64,000 nucleotides of DNA from NCBI RefSeq assembly GCF_001715295.1, contig NZ_MDKB01000003.1, positions 1,009,954-1,073,953 on the forward strand. Direction: 5' to 3'. Position numbers and translations under genes: made by a program. Below are positions 50,652 through 59,546 of this stretch, piece by piece; positions within the stretch are counted from its first letter, which is position 1, and each line of letters begins with the position of its first letter. The notes below the pieces were generated by a model. The model was given only the letters and a program-made list of their open reading frames with translations. It searched no databases and was not told the DNA's origin. The DNA is from Streptomyces griseus. GTDB lineage: Bacteria; Actinomycetota; Actinomycetes; Streptomycetales; Streptomycetaceae.

Positions 50652-52127
50652 CTACACCAGGGCCGGGCGCCTCCGCCGTCGTCGGAGCAGAGCGGCCGCG
50701 ATCCCGACAACGCAGACGGCCCCCGCGGCAACGACCGCCCACAGGGCGGGGCTTCGGTAGGGCGGGGCGGGTGACGCGTCGAGCGGGATGACGGCGGAGT
50801 CGTTGCCGGGTGTGCGGTCGTACGGGTTGAAGGTGCGGATGGTGCCGCGCGCGCCGGGGACCTGCCGGTCGATGCGGACCTGGAAGTCGATGACGGTCGT
50901 CCCCCCTGGGTGCAGCACGTCGAGGAAGCCGTCGCCACCGATACGGCAGACGAAGGCCCCGCCGGGGTTCTCGGGCCGCTCGCACGCCCAGGTACCGCCC
51001 GACTCCTCGAAGGCGTACGGGACGGAGGTGACCGTGGTCCCCTCGGGCGGGACCACCTCGAAGCCGCCCAGCGATTCGGGGCCGGTCGGCCTGCCCGGTC
51101 CGTGGTCGCGCACCCCGAGCCGCACCTTCACGGTGTCGCCGACCCGGCCCCGGACGGTTGCGGTCACCGGCTCGTAGTCGGCCTGCGCGGTGGTCTCGAC
51201 ACCGACCTCGGTGCTGTCACCGACGAGACCCCGGTCAGCGGTCCTGGCCAGGTTCAACGGGGCTCCCGTGCCCCGCACGGTGAGTCCGTCGGGCCTGCGC
51301 GGGTCGGAGGACCAGCTGTAGGAGAGCCCGCCGTTCAGCTGCTCGCGCCGGCCGGCAGTGAAGCCGATCGGAGCACCGGTGCGGTACGCGGTGCCCGGCG
51401 CGGCCCTCGTAAGGAACGCGCACCACGCCACGGTGTACGTGGTGTCGAAGAAGCAGTTGGCGGGGCGGGACGTCAGCACGAGACCGTCCCGCGCCGTGAG
51501 GTTCAGGGCGACACCACGGGCCGCGGTGAACCGGGTGTGGTTGGCGAACCTGGGGGTCAGCGACGCGGTCCGGCCCGGTTCCACGCCCTTCACGGTCTCC
51601 TGCTTCCCGGGTGACTGGAGCGTGGGACCGCCCACGGTCATGCGGGTGGTGCCGGTGACCGGGGCCGCGTTGTCGGCGGTGGCGGTGTACGTCACCGTCC
51701 CGCCGGCCCCGGGCTCGACGCCCTCCACACCGTGGAGGGTGAACGGCGCGTCGGCCTCGCCGTCGCCGTTCTGCAGGTCGCCGTAAGCGCAGGTGAACAC
51801 CGGTCCCCGGCCGGTGCAGTTCCCGTAGCCGCCCTTGTCCGCCCGGGCGACGCCGGCCAACCCGGACGTGTCCACCACGACCTTGACGTTGCGGGCCGGG
51901 CCGCCGCCACCCTCAGGCCGCACGGAGACGGGCAGGACGAAGTCACTGTTCGTGGCCCCGGCGCCCTCGTCGGCGTTGTACATGGAGAAGACCGCCGGGC
52001 CTTCGAGCCGCAGCACGACCTCGCGGGAGCCCTCGGCGACGGCGGGCGCCGGAGGCGCGGCGAGAGCGGCGGCGACACCGGCCGCCAGAGCGGCCGCACG
52101 TCCCGTGGCCCGTATGCGTCGGAACAT
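50652..52127 (-). CDS. Secreted surface protein with Ig-like (DUF11-type) repeats and C-terminal anchor
   Basis: 491 residues. Signal peptide GRAAALAAGVAAALAAPPAPAVA, then beta-sandwich repeats typical of large Streptomyces surface proteins (VVVDTSGLAGVA, GGTVTYTATADNAAP, VKVRLGVRDHGPG, TTVIDFQVRIDRQVPGA). The C-terminus is a membrane helix (ALWAVVAAGAVCVVGIAAAL) ending in LRRRRRRPALV, without an LPxTG/LAxTG motif. Seven or so cysteines may form disulfides. The role is probably structural or adhesive at the cell surface. Start ATG at 52127; its ribosome site is weak. Confidence 0.75.
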   Translation of the reverse strand: MFRRIRATGRAAALAAGVAAALAAPPAPAVAEGSREVVLRLEGPAVFSMYNADEGAGATNSDFVLPVSVRPEGGGGPARNVKVVVDTSGLAGVARADKGGYGNCTGRGPVFTCAYGDLQNGDGEADAPFTLHGVEGVEPGAGGTVTYTATADNAAPVTGTTRMTVGGPTLQSPGKQETVKGVEPGRTASLTPRFANHTRFTAARGVALNLTARDGLVLTSRPANCFFDTTYTVAWCAFLTRAAPGTAYRTGAPIGFTAGRREQLNGGLSYSWSSDPRRPDGLTVRGTGAPLNLARTADRGLVGDSTEVGVETTAQADYEPVTATVRGRVGDTVKVRLGVRDHGPGRPTGPESLGGFEVVPPEGTTVTSVPYAFEESGGTWACERPENPGGAFVCRIGGDGFLDVLHPGGTTVIDFQVRIDRQVPGARGTIRTFNPYDRTPGNDSAVIPLDASPAPPYRSPALWAVVAAGAVCVVGIAAALLRRRRRRPALV

Positions 52128-52466
52128 GCGGGCACCATGCCAGCGGAAGCCGGACGCTCGGCGGCCGGGCCTCCATCGGGGGGTTCCAGGGGCGTGAGGC
52201 ATGCGCGGAAGCCCGGTCGCCCACCCCCTCCCGGGAACGATCTCCCCTACCCGGCAACCCTGCCTCCGGAACTCGACCCGCGGATCCGGTGATCGACACA
52301 GGACCGATTCCCCTATGTCGCACCTTTGCAATACGATCACATTCACCGATCCGCCTCAGGCACTTACTCCGTGCGCGCCCCCGTCCCGACTGTAGGAGGA
52401 AGCCCTCAGACCGGTGCGCTGTTGTCCATCGATCACGAACCCGGCAGCAACATAGGAGACTTGACA
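52128..52466. other. Left edge of the accessory island
   Basis: 339 bases between the surface protein and the Vsr gene. GC content falls visibly from about 52290 (TTGCAATACGATCACATTC). A TACGAT element at 52332-52337 could be a -10 for the rightward genes. No integrase, tRNA or attachment repeat was seen here. The Vsr frame stays open back to 52326 but has no ribosome site before 52454. Confidence 0.45.
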
Positions 52467-52922
52467 GTGATGAACACCGCCAAGCCCTCCTCTCCCGGCG
52501 TCTCCGCCCGGATGAGCCGCCAAGCCCGCAGCGACACGGCCCCTGAGGTGGCGGTCCGGAAGCTGCTGCACGCGTCCGGGTACCGCTACCGCCTCAACGA
52601 GCGGGTGCCGAGCATGCCTCGGCGAACGATCGACATCGCCTTCACCCGCGCCAAGGTGGCGGTCTTCCTGGACGGCTGCTTCTGGCACGGCTGCCCTGAA
52701 CACGCGACGCAGCCGAAGTCGAACGCCGAGTGGTGGCGTGACAAGTTGGAGCGAAACGTCGCACGGGACGCGGAGACGAACGAGCATCTGGTTGCCGCAG
52801 GGTGGACGGTTCTGCGGTTCTGGGAACACCAGCCCCCGGACGAGGTGGCCGAGCGGGTGGCGGAGGTCGTCGATCGCGAGAAATCCGCGCGGAGAAGCAA
52901 CCCCGGGCGCGAAGAGCGGTGA
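52467..52922 (+). CDS. vsr: Very short patch repair (Vsr) endonuclease
   Basis: 151 residues. SARMSRQARSDTAPEVAVRKLLHASGYRYRLNERVPSMPRRTIDIAFTRAKVAVFLDGCFWHGCPEH is quoted here only in part below: the catalytic Asp is in TIDIAF, and FLDGCFWHGCPEH with the later VLRFWEH carries the zinc and active-site residues. Vsr nicks 5' of T in T:G mismatches that arise from deamination of methylated cytosine, and is normally encoded beside a Dcm-type methyltransferase, as here. I place the start at the GTG at 52467, eight bases after GGAG; the ATG at 52470 is equally possible. Its stop overlaps the next start as GTGA. Confidence 0.92.
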   Translation: MMNTAKPSSPGVSARMSRQARSDTAPEVAVRKLLHASGYRYRLNERVPSMPRRTIDIAFTRAKVAVFLDGCFWHGCPEHATQPKSNAEWWRDKLERNVARDAETNEHLVAAGWTVLRFWEHQPPDEVAERVAEVVDREKSARRSNPGREER

Positions 52923-53881
52923 GCGGTCTGCGATTCCTCGACGTGTGCGCCGGTGCGGGTGGTCTGGCGCTGGGCCTGGAGCAGGCCGGGTTCGACCCGG
53001 TGCTGTTACTGGACAAGAAGCAGGTGGCCTGCGAGACGCTGCGCCGCAACCGCCCCGACTGGGATGTCTTGCAGATGGATCTGCTTGATTTCGTCCCCAC
53101 CGAGCATCCCCAGACCTACGACGTCGACCTGCTGTCCGCCGGACCACCCCGCGTGAAGTCGAGTGCGACCGCGGCGAGGACCGAGACCGATGAGGAAAGG
53201 CAGCTTCTGGAGGCTGCGGTCCTCCTCGCTCACGCGGTTCAGCCGCGCGCTCTCCTGATCGAGAACGTGCCCGGCCTGGTCGAGGCAGAAGCGCTCGCGC
53301 CCCTGCGCGACTTCATCCGCCAGGAATTGGAGCACCTCGGGTATCGGTTGCGGTGGTTCGTCTTGAACGCGGCTGATTTCGGGGTTCCTCAGGACCGGAA
53401 GCAGGGCGTACTCGTCGCCCTGAAGGAGCGCTACTTCGACCTCTTCCGGCCGCCGGTGCCCACGGTCGAGAACCACGTGTCGGTGGGCAGCGCCCTGCGC
53501 GTCTCCATGGCCGCGCGGGGATGGGCCGGTGCCGGCGCCTGGGCCGACCAGGCGTCGTCCGTGGCACCCACCCTGGTCGGCGGATCCGACAATCGAGGCG
53601 GGGCGGATCTGGGACCTACCGGGACGAAGAAGGCGTGGGCCCGCATAGGAGTGAACGGGGGCTCGTTGGCCGACCTGGTCCCGGGCCCCGACCAGGACGG
53701 ATCCTCCGACATGATCAAGCTCACCGTGCCGCAGACTGCCCTCCTGCAAGGCTTCCCGGCCGACTGGCACCTGACCGGAGGGAAAACCCTCCAATATCGG
53801 CAAATCGGTCACGCTTCGCCACCACCGGTGGGGAAAGCGCTGGGTAGGGCTGTCGCGGACGCTCTTCGCGTCCGGAGCTGA
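52919..53881 (+). CDS. Dcm-like C5-cytosine methyltransferase homologue lacking the catalytic cysteine
   Basis: 320 residues. Motif I (FLDVCAGAGGLALGLEQAGF), motif VI (LLIENVPGL, ENV at 115-117) and motif VIII (FGVPQDRKQGV) are present. Motif IV, normally GPPCQ, reads GPPR with Arg78 where the nucleophilic cysteine belongs, and motif X is QIGHASPP instead of QIGNA-type. The frame is otherwise intact, so this is a diverged full-length protein rather than a fresh pseudogene. It is translationally coupled to vsr (GTGA) and followed after 50 bases by a methyltransferase with the cysteine. It may bind SAM or DNA and act as a partner or specificity subunit (inference). Confidence 0.85.
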   Translation: MSGLRFLDVCAGAGGLALGLEQAGFDPVLLLDKKQVACETLRRNRPDWDVLQMDLLDFVPTEHPQTYDVDLLSAGPPRVKSSATAARTETDEERQLLEAAVLLAHAVQPRALLIENVPGLVEAEALAPLRDFIRQELEHLGYRLRWFVLNAADFGVPQDRKQGVLVALKERYFDLFRPPVPTVENHVSVGSALRVSMAARGWAGAGAWADQASSVAPTLVGGSDNRGGADLGPTGTKKAWARIGVNGGSLADLVPGPDQDGSSDMIKLTVPQTALLQGFPADWHLTGGKTLQYRQIGHASPPPVGKALGRAVADALRVRS

Positions 53882-53931
53882 CTCGATCACCAGGCCGGTT
53901 GACCTCGAACCGCCGGCTACACTTCATCCCC

Positions 53932-55173
53932 ATGACCCATGAGCTCGACCCGTCACATCAAGCTGCGCATTTCCGCATCGTGGACTTGTTCGCGGGCCCG
54001 GGAGGCCTCGACATCGCGGCGACGATCATGGGTGTGAAGAGCGTCGGAGTGGAGTGGGACGATGCGACCCGTGCGACGCGCGACGCGGCTGGACTTCGGA
54101 CCACTGAGGAGAAGGACGTCGCGGCCCTGAGCCCGTGCGATGCGCAGGTGATGGATGCGAACGTCCTCACGGGCGGGCCCCCGTGCCAGTCCTTCTCGGT
54201 AGCAGGTAGCCGCAAGGGGCACAAAGCGCTGGAAGACGTGAAACGGCTGGCGACATGCATGGTGGCTGCCCAGCATTCCGCCTCCTTCGAATCCGTGTGG
54301 GCCGCAGTCCAGGCTGATCCCGCCCTCGCTGCGGACGAGCGGACCGGGCTCGTCCTACAGCCTCTACGTTGGATCATGGAGGCGAAGCTCTCCCGACACC
54401 GCAGGCCTTACGAGGTGGTCGTACTGGAGCAGGTGCCCACGGTTCTCCCGGTCTGGAAGCACTACGCCCAACTCCTGAGGAAGATCGGTTACGCCGCCGA
54501 GGCCCATGTGCTGCATGCCGAGGACTTCGGTGTCCCACAGACACGCCGCAGGGCCGTTCTGATCGCCCAGTACGACCCGGGCAACGAGATGAGGGCTGTT
54601 CCGTTCCCGCAGGCGACGCACCAGCGGTACCGCAAGGGAATCGAGCGTCTCCCCATGGGCCGAAGCGGGGAACTCCGCTCGGACGGCTCACTGTTCGTCA
54701 CGCCGCCCCGTGGAAGGATGATCGAACCTTGGGTGTCCATGCAGGACGCTCTCGCTGCATCCCGTCCTCAGGACTTCGTGATGGTCTCCAACTACGGCTC
54801 AGGCGGCGATCCGAAGAACCGGGGACGGCGAACCTCGCAGGAACCCGCGGCAACGATCACCGGGAAGTGCCGTCGCAATCGGCTCTTCCTCCTCAAGGAA
54901 AGCGATTCGGGAGCAAAGGAGATAGGCGAGGAACTGGATCGGCTGTCGTTCGAGGAGGCCGGCCTCCTCCAGTCGTTCCCCGCCCGCTATCCGTGGCAGT
55001 CCACCGATGTGGCCCAGCAGATCGGGAACGCCATCCCGCCGCGCCTCTCCCTGCACATCTTGTGCAGCGCACTCCGACTCGGACAGCCCGGCAATGATGT
55101 GTTCGACAAGCTGGCGACGTGGGAACCGGAGCCCCGAGCCGCTTCCGCGGACGATGGTGCGGCCGACGGCTGA
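53932..55173 (+). CDS. DNA C5-cytosine methyltransferase (Dcm family)
   Basis: 413 residues. Motif I is IVDLFAGPGGLDIAA, motif IV is GGPPCQSFSVAG with nucleophile Cys85, motif VI is EQV at 166-168 instead of the usual ENV, motif VIII is VPQTRRRAVL, and motif X is QQIGNAIPPRLS. The stretch of about 100 residues between VIII and X is the target-recognition region. It should modify cytosine in an unknown short DNA sequence. The ATG at 53932 lies close behind a TACACT element (53918-53923), so a second, possibly leaderless, promoter may serve it. The neighbouring Vsr would repair its deamination products. Confidence 0.92.
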   Translation: MTHELDPSHQAAHFRIVDLFAGPGGLDIAATIMGVKSVGVEWDDATRATRDAAGLRTTEEKDVAALSPCDAQVMDANVLTGGPPCQSFSVAGSRKGHKALEDVKRLATCMVAAQHSASFESVWAAVQADPALAADERTGLVLQPLRWIMEAKLSRHRRPYEVVVLEQVPTVLPVWKHYAQLLRKIGYAAEAHVLHAEDFGVPQTRRRAVLIAQYDPGNEMRAVPFPQATHQRYRKGIERLPMGRSGELRSDGSLFVTPPRGRMIEPWVSMQDALAASRPQDFVMVSNYGSGGDPKNRGRRTSQEPAATITGKCRRNRLFLLKESDSGAKEIGEELDRLSFEEAGLLQSFPARYPWQSTDVAQQIGNAIPPRLSLHILCSALRLGQPGNDVFDKLATWEPEPRAASADDGAADG

Positions 55174-55269
55174 GTGAGCCAGGACCGCACCGTCCGCTCG
55201 TCCCCCGCAACACGACAAGGTCCTGCGGCAGTGCGCCAGGTGCGGAAAGACGTGGCCGCAGAACAACAG

Positions 55270-56178
55270 TCAGTCGCTCACCGCCCTGGATGCCCGAGCC
55301 CGGTCGCGCAACGGCGCCTCGGCGGCAAATTTCTCGAACATTCGTGACAGAGTCTCGCAGGAGGAGCGCCGAGCGGTGCCGTCGTCCGGGCCCTCCGGGA
55401 GCCGCTCCCACGGAACGGCCGGTGCCGACTCCGCTTCTTCGATCCACGCCGTGAGCGCGTCTTGGCGGGGCGGGTCGTCCGGCGCGATCACTTCGTACAT
55501 AAGTGTGGTGCCGGCCACGTTCACCGCTGTGCACAAGGCGTTGACCCGGTCCCCGAGCCGAGTGGCCCCGCGGTCGGAGAGGGTCCTGAGGACCGAGACA
55601 AGGGCCAGCGCGGTAGGCCTGTGATCGATGGCGTCGAGGCGGAGGGCCGTGTTGATCATGTCCTGATTGCCGCAGGCGACCTCTGCGGGGCCGTAGTCGC
55701 TTCCGTCGCGGAACATTTCGGCTGCCCACCAGAGCCTGGCGAAGGCCTGGCTGTAGTGAGGTCCGACGAACCTGGCACTGTTGACCTTCCTGGGCGCGCC
55801 GTCTTCGGCCGTGCCCGACGGCATATGGCGCCAGAGGACGAAGTCCGGCGCCACGGCCAAGGACAGGAAGTTCCAGAGTCCGGGATTCGCCGCCTCGGCA
55901 CGGCTCATGCGCAGGGTCGCATGCAGTCGGGGGGCCAGCCAGGCATCGGCTTCCGTTCTGCCGGCGTCGAATCTGAGCATGGCCTGCTCGACGAGCTCTC
56001 GCACCGGGTCGACGCTCCATCGGACGGAATCACCCTCGATCGGCGTGCTCGCACGCAGGACCGCCACCTGCGGTAGATCTTCCTGACCCGCACGCACGCC
56101 GTGGGTGAGGAACGCCGTGGCAAGGTTGCCCGGGAGAAGGGAGAGCCGTGCGGGAGGCTCGAAGCGCGTTCGGCTCAT
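55270..56178 (-). CDS. Unknown island protein, possibly DUF6339
   Basis: 302 residues, soluble, no signal. It has long helices with conserved-looking Trp/Tyr patches (AWLAPRLHATLRMSRAEAANPGLWNFLSLAVAPDFVLWRHMP; ARLWWAAEMFRDGSDYGPAEVACGNQDMINTALRLD), quoted in separate pieces. This resembles what I recall as DUF6339, found beside GHKL ATPases and methyltransferases, but the assignment is moderate. No nuclease motif is evident. The ATG at 56178 overlaps the preceding stop (ATGA), so it is the last gene of a coupled three-gene operon led by the HTH-GHKL ATPase and converging on the methyltransferase. Confidence 0.7.
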   Translation of the reverse strand: MSRTRFEPPARLSLLPGNLATAFLTHGVRAGQEDLPQVAVLRASTPIEGDSVRWSVDPVRELVEQAMLRFDAGRTEADAWLAPRLHATLRMSRAEAANPGLWNFLSLAVAPDFVLWRHMPSGTAEDGAPRKVNSARFVGPHYSQAFARLWWAAEMFRDGSDYGPAEVACGNQDMINTALRLDAIDHRPTALALVSVLRTLSDRGATRLGDRVNALCTAVNVAGTTLMYEVIAPDDPPRQDALTAWIEEAESAPAVPWERLPEGPDDGTARRSSCETLSRMFEKFAAEAPLRDRARASRAVSD

Positions 56179-57152
56179 CGGTACGTACCTTCCTGGGCAC
56201 GGGAAACAGCGCGGATGGTCGCCACGAGGTTCTTGGGCATCTGGCTGCGCTTCCCGGCGGCCACCTCGATCCGTGACTGCACCTCCGCCCAACCTCGGCC
56301 GGCCCCACGGCAGTCGTGTGCCTCTCTCAACGCGTCGTGAAGGGGCAGACCGGGGAAGACCTCAGGCAACATGGAGCGCAGCACGGACTCGCGCCATCCA
56401 CCGGGGAAGTGCGGGGTGCCGTCGTCGTCGAACTCGAGGTCGCTCAAGGCCGAGTGGAACATCGTCGCCCATGCCTCACCCGCGATCTGGGCTGCCACGA
56501 GTCCGGCGGTCGCCTTCTCCAAGGGGCCGCGAGCGCCGGACAGCAGCTCGGAGAGCCCCTCGAAGGACGTGTTGAGAAGGATGGTCGGTAGCTCTCCCGT
56601 GGTATCGATCAGCCATGGCGCGTCCATGAAGGGACGCAGCCACTCCTCAGGTCCGTCGCGGAAGTCCTCTTCCAGGATCTCCAGGTCCCGTTGCCTGGAA
56701 GGAGTCCTCCCGAGGAGGTCGACGAGCCACGGCGTGTCCGCTCTGCCGAGGATGCGTCCGTCGACTCCACCGTGGCTGCCGACGACGCTCACATCGAGCA
56801 GGGCGCGCGAGGCATGAGTGGAGCGTCGCACCCGAACCTGCCCTCGCCAGTGGGTGTCGCCACGACGGCGCTCCAGTCGACTCACCACCCGGGTGTTGGT
56901 GGCTCCCTCGGTCAGGACGGCGACACAGCTGACTCCGGCCCACGGCCCCTCGGCCAGCTCCTCGGTGGGCAGGGAGACTTCGAGATCCAGTACCCCCTCG
57001 GTCCAGTCGTCCCGTTCGACCTGGTGGAGAGCGACGACCTGATCGCGTTGCGAAATCAGGGACAGCTGCAGTGGCTTGCCATCCATGCTCGCCCCCCGGA
57101 CAGCGACCTCGATCTTCCCCACCAAGGTCGGGTACGCATACACCGCGCTCAC
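56175..57152 (-). CDS. Unknown island protein, middle gene of GHKL operon
   Basis: 325 residues. The first 130 are beta-rich (VYAYPTLVGKIEVAVRGASM; LDLEVSLPTEELAEGPWAGVSCVAVL; WRGQVRVRRSTHASRALLDVSVVG), suggesting a beta-sandwich. The rest is helical, with an acidic segment LEILEEDFRDGPEEWLRPF. No family recognised, no signal or membrane segment. The GTG at 57152 overlaps the ATPase stop and its own stop overlaps the next start, so all three products are probably made in fixed ratio and may form a complex. Confidence 0.7.
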   Translation of the reverse strand: MSAVYAYPTLVGKIEVAVRGASMDGKPLQLSLISQRDQVVALHQVERDDWTEGVLDLEVSLPTEELAEGPWAGVSCVAVLTEGATNTRVVSRLERRRGDTHWRGQVRVRRSTHASRALLDVSVVGSHGGVDGRILGRADTPWLVDLLGRTPSRQRDLEILEEDFRDGPEEWLRPFMDAPWLIDTTGELPTILLNTSFEGLSELLSGARGPLEKATAGLVAAQIAGEAWATMFHSALSDLEFDDDGTPHFPGGWRESVLRSMLPEVFPGLPLHDALREAHDCRGAGRGWAEVQSRIEVAAGKRSQMPKNLVATIRAVSRAQEGTYR

Positions 57153-59230
57153 GTCGAAGCCTCCCGCGCCTGCTGCACATCCACGATGACGCCCGCCATG
57201 GCGGCGGCCACCGGGTGGCTCCCTACGGCCGTGACGCCGCCGAAGCGCGCCGACCGCACATCCGGCTCGATGACCAGCCTGCCGCCGACGACCTCGCAGT
57301 TCTCCTTGGCCGACAACTCGGCCCAGTCCAAAGAGGGTCGTCCTCCTGATCGCACATCGAACTTGACCACCGGTAGCAACTGCCAGCCGCCGTCCCGCTG
57401 GGGAACGGTCAGCGTCACGTCCAAGGTCCAGGCCCCGGATTCGTCCACCTTTCCGACCACCCGGTCCACGGCAGGGTGCCCTCGACGGGTGCCCACCCCC
57501 GCGGGTGCGTCGAGCCGCAGCAGCTTCCGGAGGACCTCCGGTCCGGTCGAATCCCCTCCGGGGACCCGCCTACCGATCACCCGCCGCAACGCCGTGTCCA
57601 TAGCCGAGTTGAACTCGGTCAACCGCCGCGGCGCATTGGCGTAGGCGGCGGTGAGCTCCTCCGTCACCCCCCACCTGTCGTGCTCCGGCGGCTCGGCGGC
57701 TCGCAGGAAAGCTTCGGCGGCATGCGTCGTCGAGCTGTCGTCTCCGGTGGCGAAACCGGCCAGCAGAACGGCTTGGAAGGGATCCGCCCCCATCCCCAGA
57801 TTGCGGGGAGACCGGGCCGTGACCGTCATCCGGTTGCCCCGCATACAGATGATGCGGCTGTGCTTCTCGTCCTTGTCAGCGGCCGGAGTCACCAGCAGTA
57901 CGGCGCTATGGTTGCCCCCTGCGGCCTTCCGCCCGGCCGTCCGCAGCGGCGGGACGACAAGGCCGACCTCCGTAGCTGCCACCTGTCCGGGAGCGGTCAG
58001 TTCTTCGACCGTCTCGCCGTCGATGTACGACCGCAGGGCATGGACCAACGCGGGGTGCCTGTCGAGAGGATCGACTCGCTGCTCCGCCACCACTGATTCG
58101 CCATTGCGAAGTGACCTGACCGAGGCCTCCAGCATGGCCGGCGCCGAACGTCCCGCGGTCATGGCGGCCCAGAAGTTGTCGGACAGCGCCCTGCCGAGTT
58201 CGGCGTGCAGGTCTTCCAACATGTCACTGTTGCCGGCCGCATCGTGGGCGCCGACGATCAGGAAGGAGGTTCCCGGATCCTCACTTTCACGGTCGAGTTG
58301 CAAATCGGCAACCACTCGTTCGTCCGCCCACCACGACCGGGAGACACCTTCGTGCGTCTTCTCGGTGTCGGGCTCGCCGAGCCAGGCGGGCCCGGCGTAC
58401 GCCACTCCGTCGACCTCGCGCCAAGGGAGGTCGAGACGGCCGATCACCCGGCGAGCCGTCCGCCCCTCGTGCGGTTCGGACAACGTGCTGTTGATCAACA
58501 CCAGACCGAGTCGACTGGCCGCCCACAGGGTGGCTTTACCCAACCCGTACGAGCCGCCGGCCCGATCGTTGCTCTTGTGACTGTCGAGCTGCCGACGGAC
58601 CACGGCGGCGTACCGCCCGTCCTCGTACTCCGGCCCGGTCAGGCCCGAGGCGTTGTAGTCGTCGATCCGGAGGAGCAGGAGCGAGGCGTCCTCCCGCAGC
58701 GCCCGGAGCCCTTCGGAAAGGGTTCGCCCGACCTTCTGTCGGGATCGCGCCGCCGCCGCGAAGTGGGGCTCCAGCTCTTCCCACTTCAATGCCGAGAGGA
58801 AGGAGTGCAGGTGCTCACCGGTCAGCTCGTGGAGGGTGAAGCGAACGCGCACCGGACGTCGGGGATCCAGTCGTTCGTCCAGCGAATTCTGCGTAGCCTC
58901 CCGGGCCAGCACGGCGAGGCTCGCGTCGAAGGCGAACGCAGCCGCATTGCCGTATTCGCGCCCGCCGTCATGGTGGGCGATGCGGTGGTACCAGCCGATC
59001 GGTCGGTCGGATCCGGCGTCCGCATCCCTGGTGAGCAGGGTGGCGACGTCCGTCTCCAGGATCTCGGCGATCCTGACCATCACCTCGGCTCTGGGCTGTG
59101 CTCTGCCGGTGACCCACGCCGACACGGCCGCACGCGTCAGCTTCAGCTGCTGGGCGAGTTCCGCCTGCGACATGCCGTTGCGACGCAGTTGGCGCCCCAG
59201 CCAGACTCCGAAGTCCTCGATGTCCTCCAC
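57149..59230 (-). CDS. XRE-type HTH fused to GHKL ATPase
   Basis: 693 residues. 1-66 is an XRE helix-turn-helix (GMSQAELAQQLKLTRAAVSAWVTG). A GHKL ATPase fold follows: N-box EATQNSLD (E111-D118), LLLRIDDYNASGL as the ATP-lid Asp region, and GGSYGLGKATLW as the glycine-rich lid. The C-terminal 250 residues are mixed alpha/beta with a strand-rich end and no recognised nuclease. GHKL ATPases of the MutL/MORC type recur in restriction-modification loci with Dcm enzymes, as here. The start is the GTG at 59230 with GGGGAAGGGGG upstream. The fused HTH could let the protein control its own operon. Confidence 0.82.
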   Translation of the reverse strand: MEDIEDFGVWLGRQLRRNGMSQAELAQQLKLTRAAVSAWVTGRAQPRAEVMVRIAEILETDVATLLTRDADAGSDRPIGWYHRIAHHDGGREYGNAAAFAFDASLAVLAREATQNSLDERLDPRRPVRVRFTLHELTGEHLHSFLSALKWEELEPHFAAAARSRQKVGRTLSEGLRALREDASLLLLRIDDYNASGLTGPEYEDGRYAAVVRRQLDSHKSNDRAGGSYGLGKATLWAASRLGLVLINSTLSEPHEGRTARRVIGRLDLPWREVDGVAYAGPAWLGEPDTEKTHEGVSRSWWADERVVADLQLDRESEDPGTSFLIVGAHDAAGNSDMLEDLHAELGRALSDNFWAAMTAGRSAPAMLEASVRSLRNGESVVAEQRVDPLDRHPALVHALRSYIDGETVEELTAPGQVAATEVGLVVPPLRTAGRKAAGGNHSAVLLVTPAADKDEKHSRIICMRGNRMTVTARSPRNLGMGADPFQAVLLAGFATGDDSSTTHAAEAFLRAAEPPEHDRWGVTEELTAAYANAPRRLTEFNSAMDTALRRVIGRRVPGGDSTGPEVLRKLLRLDAPAGVGTRRGHPAVDRVVGKVDESGAWTLDVTLTVPQRDGGWQLLPVVKFDVRSGGRPSLDWAELSAKENCEVVGGRLVIEPDVRSARFGGVTAVGSHPVAAAMAGVIVDVQQAREAST

Positions 59231-59546
59231 CGAACCCCCTTCCCCTCGGTTGCGAGTTGGGTAACCGTAGCACCCGGCTTGACATCGCCGTGACGTCAAA
59301 TGCCACTTGACGCCAACCTTCTATCCGAGCGCCAGCGAAGGTCGTTCGAAATCTTTCCTCTTCTGATCGACAGGCCTACCCCGCGTGTCCTAGGGTCTGT
59401 CTCGGCAACTCGCAACCCAAAGAGGGTTGTTGACAGATGCCGCCTACTCAGGGGCCGAGCTCTGTCCTCAGGGTCCGTTGTGCAGCGTTTTCCTGCGTCA
59501 TCCAGTCATGGGCACTCGTCGGTGTGCCCACAGGGAGGGGACCCAC
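59231..59546. other. Divergent control region of the island
   Basis: 316 bases without a gene, clearly lower in GC than most of the window (for example GTCGTTCGAAATCTTTCCTC near 59340). Besides the shared 12-base element it has TTGACA at 59430-59435 and a GGGAGGGG ribosome site before the ATG at 59547. Confidence 0.55.
59248..59417. promoter_or_regulatory. Shared 12-base element in both divergent island promoters
   Basis: CAACTCGCAACC occurs at 59406-59417 on the plus strand and at 59259-59248 on the minus strand, so each copy points toward the gene on its side: the leftward HTH-GHKL gene and the rightward gene at 59547. Between them lie TTGACATCGCC and TGACGTCA (59291-59298) elements. The fused HTH protein is the obvious candidate to bind these and coordinate both sides of the island. 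Confidence 0.6.

Noticed and set aside
52919..53881. Pseudogene call for the first Dcm homologue
   Set aside because: The frame is intact, coupled to vsr, and the other motifs are kept. Loss of the cysteine alone points to a changed role rather than decay.
55174..55269. Short zinc-ribbon-like peptide (VLRQCARCGKTWPQNN) in the convergent gap
   Set aside because: It has no start codon or ribosome site and lies between two stops. It could be a relic but cannot be supported.
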